Below, one piece after another: positions 59,638 through 64,000 of a stretch of 64,000 bases of DNA (positions are counted from its first letter, which is position 1; the number at the start of each line of letters is the position of its first letter). Under the pieces are notes generated by a model. That model saw only the letters and a program-made list of their open reading frames with translations. It made no database searches and was not told the DNA's origin. Origin of the DNA: Hallerella sp963660435 (lineage in GTDB: Bacteria > Fibrobacterota > Fibrobacteria > Fibrobacterales > Fibrobacteraceae); contig CAVKYI010000009.1 of the NCBI GenBank assembly GCA_963660435.1, positions 1 to 64,000 on the forward strand, written 5' to 3'. Both the position numbers and the translations under genes were made by a program.

Positions 59638-62600
59638 TTATTCCTTCACCCGGCGAACGCCCCAGCTTCGCGAGACCTCCTTCTTTTGAGATTCTCCGCC
59701 AACGACGCCAATCTTTATCTTGAGCAAGGCGACATAAGCCCCGGAACCGACCAGGCGACCGGACTTTGCGCGCATATTCCAGCCCAGGTAGATGTTTCCC
59801 GAATTTGTGGAACAGTCACCGTCAAAGATATCGTCCGAGCAACGGACCGTTCCTTTTTTCGAACTGACAAATGTTCCCAGATTCGTAAAGAAGTTCGCTT
59901 CGTAGCTCAGGTAAACCTTTTCCTTGTCAGCTCCGCTCGAAAGTACAAGCTCGCTCAGGTCATAGCGAATCAGGAATCCAGGAAGTCCGAGCGACTTTTC
60001 CGCCTTGTCATACGGCTGCCCCGCGGGAATCCGGTAAGGAATCAGCGTCGAGGAATCCCTGAACGCCGCCGCACGTTCCGCATCTTGGTTAAACAGCGTC
60101 GCCGACTCGATTCGAATCACCTGTTCACCGACTATACGGACCCAACGATTGTTTTCGTTTGCAAAGTTACCCGAGAGGTCGCGCAAAAGCCCCGGAGCTA
60201 TCCGTACGCTGTCTCCCACCGACGGCAAGACGCCGTTCTTGTTCGAATACAGCACTTCGTACCGAGCCGTTTCCTTCTTCGCGGACACCGGGAAGATTCC
60301 ACGCGAAAATTCCGAACCGTCGCGCCATGCGCGAAATTCGAAAACGGAATCCATCGCAAAGCTGTTCGTATCGATCGCTTCGCTGAAAACGAGTGACAGC
60401 CGGTAAATATTCTCGTTCTCGGGCTTGACGATCGCAGCGGTCAAGACCGGACCGATTCTATCGCGAATCTTCCCGGTCACATGGAAAAGAACAGTATCCG
60501 TCTCCCCGGTTAGGGAATCCGTCAAGGCCTTGTTGAACCACGACGAATAGCTGCCCACATAGACTTTCTTTTCGAGATTTCCCGTAAACAGGAACGGAAC
60601 GAGCGAATCACTTTCGAGAACGATCAACGAATCGAGCGTCCTGTATCTTTCCACGTCCTTGCGACTTAATTTATATGGAACCGTATCGCCAAAAGCCCAA
60701 GCCACCGTATCGGGAACGTTTTCATCGACAATCTTTTCCCCGTAGGCGAGCATGAGGCTGTCAGCGACTCCGTCGCCATCGCGGTCAAAAATTTCCCCGC
60801 CCGAAGGAATCGGTACGGGCGGCTTTTCCAGATTGACGAAATTCCAGTAGGCGGTATCCGCGAATGTCTTTCCAAACACGCCGAACGATCCGTCCTTGAC
60901 AGTCTCTGTTCCCATCACGAAAAATTTAGCGCGTCCATTCACCGGGAAAATCGAATCGATCAAGATTCCATTTTCGTCGGAAAAGGCTAGAGAATCCAAA
61001 GTCCAGAATTCCAGAGCACCATCGCATCCCGAATCGCATGGTGCGCCCATATAATAGGCCATCACATAGACGGGATAGGGCACAAACGCCCAGTTGCCAA
61101 GAGTCACGGTATCCGGGTCGATTTCGTTCCACAGGGAATCCGCAAACACAAGGTTCGGCAACGGATATTCCGGAACGGTAAAGGAAACTTTCGACGATTG
61201 CGACAGGTCGGACGCCAGATGGAAATACAGCACGTAAGAGCCGGGAGCGAGCGTTCTCGAACGGACAATCGCGCTCGTGTCGATAGTGAATCCCGACATC
61301 GTTTCGTTGATGTCGATTCCGCCGTAGTTCAGGCCCGGATCGAGCGTCACGCCGTCAAGAGGCAGATTCCCGCCTTTCAGGATAAACACCGAAGCCGCCG
61401 GGACCGTGTCAATCTTTGTCACGCTCGAAATATCGCAGCTAAGCGACTTATCCGCAATCATCTGCCAGATTTCATAGGAAATCGTCCCGTCCTTCGTCGG
61501 TATTTCAACCGGGTAATATGTCTTTTCCGTTTCGAGGTTGATGGATGTGCGCATCTTGAAGTTCGAACCCGTAGCGTTCCGCTCCGAAAAGAAAATGTGG
61601 AACGGATAGGTTTCGCCTTCGACAAGCCCGAGCGTATCCAAATCGACAGCCCCTTCCACCGGGGAATGGCAACCGCCGATATCGACGACAAGCCGATTAT
61701 TGATAAACACCCAGACATCGTCATCGCCGCGGAATTCAAAATACTGTCCCTTTATATACTGGAACTGTGCCGAAATTTTCATCGAAAAGCTGTAATTGTG
61801 CTGCTTGCCATTTTCCGTTCGCAACTGTTCGCTCCAGTCAAACTTCGGATTCTTGACGGTCTTTGCCGAATCGAGATATTCGAAATCGTCCAACGGGAAA
61901 AATCCTCCGTCGGGATGCGATTCCGAAATATCCGCTAGCCAGAAGCCTTCCGCGTCGAGCGACAGATCGATATCGCGACATGTCGCGTTGGTATAGACAT
62001 TCCCCGCCTTGTCCGTCGCCACTTCAACCGGGATAAACCATTTTTCGATTTCATGCGCGGCGGCGCACTGTCCCCACGGATAGGAAAGCGAATCGACACG
62101 AGCCGGATTCCCGTTCACGAGAGTGTCCTGGACCATCCCCATCACATGTCCCTGGCATTTCTGGTTGGTTTGAATCGTTCCCGTCGAATCGAGATAGGTC
62201 GCTTTCGTAAAATCGTTTCCGTCATAGATTCCGCCAAAATCCACATCGACAGAATCCGGATAAGCCTCGCCCGCCCAGTCAAGAAGCATCGCCGAAATTT
62301 TCAGGCTCGGACAGACGCCGAGACGCCCGGGAAATTGCGTAGAAATCCGCGGAGCGCTCACGAGAGTCGGGTAAGGCGTCACCCAGGCGGTATCGCCAAT
62401 CGCAAAAACGGAATCCAGGGAAATCGGTCCGCCATCCTTCAGTCCCGCCGAAGAATACATTTCAAAACCGAAACGTTGCCGAAAGAGAACTTCGAAATTC
62501 GGAACATGACGATAATAGGCAGCCTCGTACCAGCCGCACGTATCCGCCGAAAAAGGTCCCATCCCAATCGTATCGTTTTCGACAAGCAGTGCCGGAGCCA

Positions 62601-63759
62601 TGTTGTCCCACGGAGACATCAGCCGGATAATCTTCTGTTCGATTGGAGCAAAGGAAATTTCCATCTGCCCACTATTATTGGTAAAGACCCAAGCTTCATA
62701 GACACCCTGCGGGAAAAATTTCGAAACCAGCGGACGATCGGCATCCTTGAAGAACGTGATCTGCGGCCATTCGTTTTGCCGCCGATAGAATTGAACGGTC
62801 GCTCCGGTAGAACTCCAGGCCTGGCTGCGCGCGGTTTCCGCCGAAAAATCATAGCGAAACCAATGGCGAAACTCTCCCGTCGAATCCATCGCCGTGGGAT
62901 TGTTCAGGATATTGTTTCCCACCGAAAAATAAAGGAGACTATCCTTGTAAGTCGAATTGGTCCGCCATGGACTGTAAACATGTAGGGTTCTCGTCGAATC
63001 GAAACACGCTCCACGAGATCCCATCTTGAGATCTACAGTTCCGGAAAAACCATCGACAAAAACCGTATCGGCTGATTTCAATGCCGCCGACAGATCCACT
63101 TCCCCGTCTTTCGGAAACGTCAGGTAGGAAGCGTGGAGTCGTTCAAAATAGGCGTTTCTCGAAGGATTCGCCTGCAATGCGCTCGGAGAAATCGCCCCGT
63201 AGAACCATCCGCACGACGCCGTATCGTCATAGGCAAAGCGCATCAAGATAGAATCCGCCCCAAAAATCATCCGAGGAAGCGCCTTGTTTCCCCACGGACT
63301 TTTTAACCATACAATCTTGGAGCCGGGCGAGACAAAACTCTTTTGGTAAGACCCGTCCGCATTCGTGTAAATCCAGATTTCGGTGTCCGCGCCAAACAGC
63401 TCCGTCACGCGAAACGCCAGGGAATTTTCATCGGCACCTTTCCACTCCACGCAATTATTGTTGTTGTAATTGTTGTCCGAAGTGTTTGGACAGGCCTTGA
63501 CCGTGAAGCTCATCCAATCCTGGAAATACGAAATTTCCTTGTCCCAGACAAAATAATACCAATCGTTTCCTTCTGACCGCATCATCGTTTGCGATGACTC
63601 GGAAAAGTCAGGATTGTAGTTATACGCCGCGCTACCCAAGATATGCAACGAATAGGAAGACTTTTCGGAATCGCTCCGAAACGGATGCTGGAGATGCAAA
63701 GTCAACGCCGCATTCGCATTGATGACAAGCAAAAGCAATAGCGCTAGGCGAAAGGCCAT
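59638..63759 (-). CDS. Fibro-slime domain surface protein
   Basis: The 1373-residue protein has a signal peptide (AFRLALLLLLVINANA). The N-terminus holds a duplicated module (about 25-215 and 275-445) recognised by SPWGNKALP and SPWDNMAP segments and the CGWFYGA/CGWYEAA ends. The fibro-slime domain, a PA14-like calcium/carbohydrate-binding fold, follows at about 600-775 (ISESHPDGGFFPLDDFEY, FRGDDDVWVFINNRLVVDIGGCH, FHIFFSERNATGSNF). The long C-terminal part has Ig-like strands and ends with a GWNMRAKSGRLVGSGAYVALL segment, as in secreted Fibrobacter proteins. Likely outer-surface, possibly cellulose adhesion. Confidence 0.9.
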   Translation of the reverse strand: MAFRLALLLLLVINANAALTLHLQHPFRSDSEKSSYSLHILGSAAYNYNPDFSESSQTMMRSEGNDWYYFVWDKEISYFQDWMSFTVKACPNTSDNNYNNNNCVEWKGADENSLAFRVTELFGADTEIWIYTNADGSYQKSFVSPGSKIVWLKSPWGNKALPRMIFGADSILMRFAYDDTASCGWFYGAISPSALQANPSRNAYFERLHASYLTFPKDGEVDLSAALKSADTVFVDGFSGTVDLKMGSRGACFDSTRTLHVYSPWRTNSTYKDSLLYFSVGNNILNNPTAMDSTGEFRHWFRYDFSAETARSQAWSSTGATVQFYRRQNEWPQITFFKDADRPLVSKFFPQGVYEAWVFTNNSGQMEISFAPIEQKIIRLMSPWDNMAPALLVENDTIGMGPFSADTCGWYEAAYYRHVPNFEVLFRQRFGFEMYSSAGLKDGGPISLDSVFAIGDTAWVTPYPTLVSAPRISTQFPGRLGVCPSLKISAMLLDWAGEAYPDSVDVDFGGIYDGNDFTKATYLDSTGTIQTNQKCQGHVMGMVQDTLVNGNPARVDSLSYPWGQCAAAHEIEKWFIPVEVATDKAGNVYTNATCRDIDLSLDAEGFWLADISESHPDGGFFPLDDFEYLDSAKTVKNPKFDWSEQLRTENGKQHNYSFSMKISAQFQYIKGQYFEFRGDDDVWVFINNRLVVDIGGCHSPVEGAVDLDTLGLVEGETYPFHIFFSERNATGSNFKMRTSINLETEKTYYPVEIPTKDGTISYEIWQMIADKSLSCDISSVTKIDTVPAASVFILKGGNLPLDGVTLDPGLNYGGIDINETMSGFTIDTSAIVRSRTLAPGSYVLYFHLASDLSQSSKVSFTVPEYPLPNLVFADSLWNEIDPDTVTLGNWAFVPYPVYVMAYYMGAPCDSGCDGALEFWTLDSLAFSDENGILIDSIFPVNGRAKFFVMGTETVKDGSFGVFGKTFADTAYWNFVNLEKPPVPIPSGGEIFDRDGDGVADSLMLAYGEKIVDENVPDTVAWAFGDTVPYKLSRKDVERYRTLDSLIVLESDSLVPFLFTGNLEKKVYVGSYSSWFNKALTDSLTGETDTVLFHVTGKIRDRIGPVLTAAIVKPENENIYRLSLVFSEAIDTNSFAMDSVFEFRAWRDGSEFSRGIFPVSAKKETARYEVLYSNKNGVLPSVGDSVRIAPGLLRDLSGNFANENNRWVRIVGEQVIRIESATLFNQDAERAAAFRDSSTLIPYRIPAGQPYDKAEKSLGLPGFLIRYDLSELVLSSGADKEKVYLSYEANFFTNLGTFVSSKKGTVRCSDDIFDGDCSTNSGNIYLGWNMRAKSGRLVGSGAYVALLKIKIGVVGGESQKKEVSRSWGVRRVKE

Positions 63760-63762
63760 GGA

Positions 63763-63843
63763 CGCTCCTTTATTGGTTCAAACACTCAAATCTTAAAATA
63801 ATAAAAGTCTATCGTTTTCAAGCAAAATTTTTCTTGACCGCAT
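63763..63843 (-). promoter_or_regulatory. Promoter region of the fibro-slime gene
   Basis: On the minus strand TTGCTT, 16 bases and TATTAT lie upstream, and AAGGAG is eight bases before the ATG at 63759. The stop of the following partial gene is at 63844. Confidence 0.5.
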
Positions 63844-64000
63844 TTAAAATCCACCGTTTTTCCGTGCTTCCCAGGCAGCAAGCTCTTTGGCAACAGTCGT
63901 ATCGGGTCCATGTCCACAAAAAATTCGGGTATCTTTCGGCAGTTGGAAGAGTTTCCGATGAATGGAATCCATCAATATCTTTTCGCTTCCGCCCGGCAAG
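63844..64000 (-). CDS. Metallo-beta-lactamase-fold hydrolase, 3-prime end only
   Basis: The last 51 codons of a minus-strand gene read LPGGSEKILMDSIHRKLFQL, then PKDTRIFCGHGPDTTVAKEL, and finish with TAA at 63844. The GHGPDTTV stretch is the C-terminal histidine motif of glyoxalase II-like metallo-beta-lactamase hydrolases. The start and metal-binding HxHxDH site lie beyond the window. Gene partial. Confidence 0.8.
   Translation of the reverse strand, partial: LPGGSEKILMDSIHRKLFQLPKDTRIFCGHGPDTTVAKELAAWEARKNGGF

Overview
The window looks like chromosomal DNA of a Fibrobacter or close relative (Fibrobacterota). The evidence is four proteins with the Fibrobacter-typical FISUMP domain (at 14.7, 48.9, 49.7 and 51.1 kb), a 1373-residue fibro-slime protein at 59.6-63.8 kb, a Gram-negative envelope gene set (KDO transferase, DUF374 acyltransferase, many signal-peptide beta-barrel candidates and lipoproteins), and a surface protein with a C-terminal sorting-like domain. 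Most genes are moderately GC-rich. Several blocks (1.1-2.2, 11.9-17.3, 54.9-56.4 and 58.9-59.6 kb) are visibly AT-richer and may be later arrivals. No phage, IS transposase, rRNA or CRISPR array is seen.

Layout. 0-4.5 kb: a frameshifted AAA ATPase, a lipoprotein, two exported proteins and nadA. 4.5-11.7 kb: a complete Bat-type operon on the minus strand (BatD-like, MoxR, DUF58, BatD, BatA, BatB and two TPR proteins), with genes overlapping or nearly touching. 11.9-17.3 kb: an AT-rich minus-strand set of exported proteins (two LPP20-like, one DUF6175-like, one FISUMP, one lipoprotein) behind a promoter that contains an 11-base homopolymer. 17.8-26.4 kb: gltX, a BON-like protein, a WYL regulator, queA, a GH57-type enzyme and cysS in one tight minus-strand run. 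27.2-28.3 kb: a peroxide-stress module (reverse rubrerythrin and PerR) with a perfect 15-base Per-box palindrome. 28.3-34.2 kb: trmO, a flavin/PNPOx protein, a three-repeat cysteine protein, an ABC-class ATPase, a PEGA protein, tRNA-Cys, an acyltransferase and a DnaQ-like exonuclease. 34.2-38.0 kb: a cupin/CMD lipoprotein and a K+/H+ antiporter lying between two long mosaic repeats. 38.0-42.7 kb: rpmB and an ispH/waaA/methyltransferase/ABC-exporter operon. 42.7-48.5 kb: tRNA-Glu, a TPR protein, a 47-residue ORF, phosphofructokinase, a two-component system and a beta-barrel protein. 48.9-56.4 kb: three tandem FISUMP lipoproteins, an InlB-repeat surface protein and two membrane proteins. 57.1-64.0 kb: an ABC-F ATPase, a type III toxin-antitoxin locus, the fibro-slime protein and the end of a metallo-beta-lactamase-fold gene.

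The most notable system is at 58.95-59.62 kb. A TenpN/ToxN-family endoribonuclease-like toxin gene is preceded by a terminator and by two near-identical 52-nt repeats that can fold as pseudoknots, behind a good promoter. This is the complete architecture of a type III (RNA-antitoxin) toxin-antitoxin or abortive-infection module. A second theme is that nearly every long intergenic gap (17.4, 26.5, 34.2, 37.5, 48.7 and 56.6 kb) holds nested palindromic REP-like modules. Comparing the 34.2 and 37.6 kb copies shows individual modules present in one and cleanly absent from the other.
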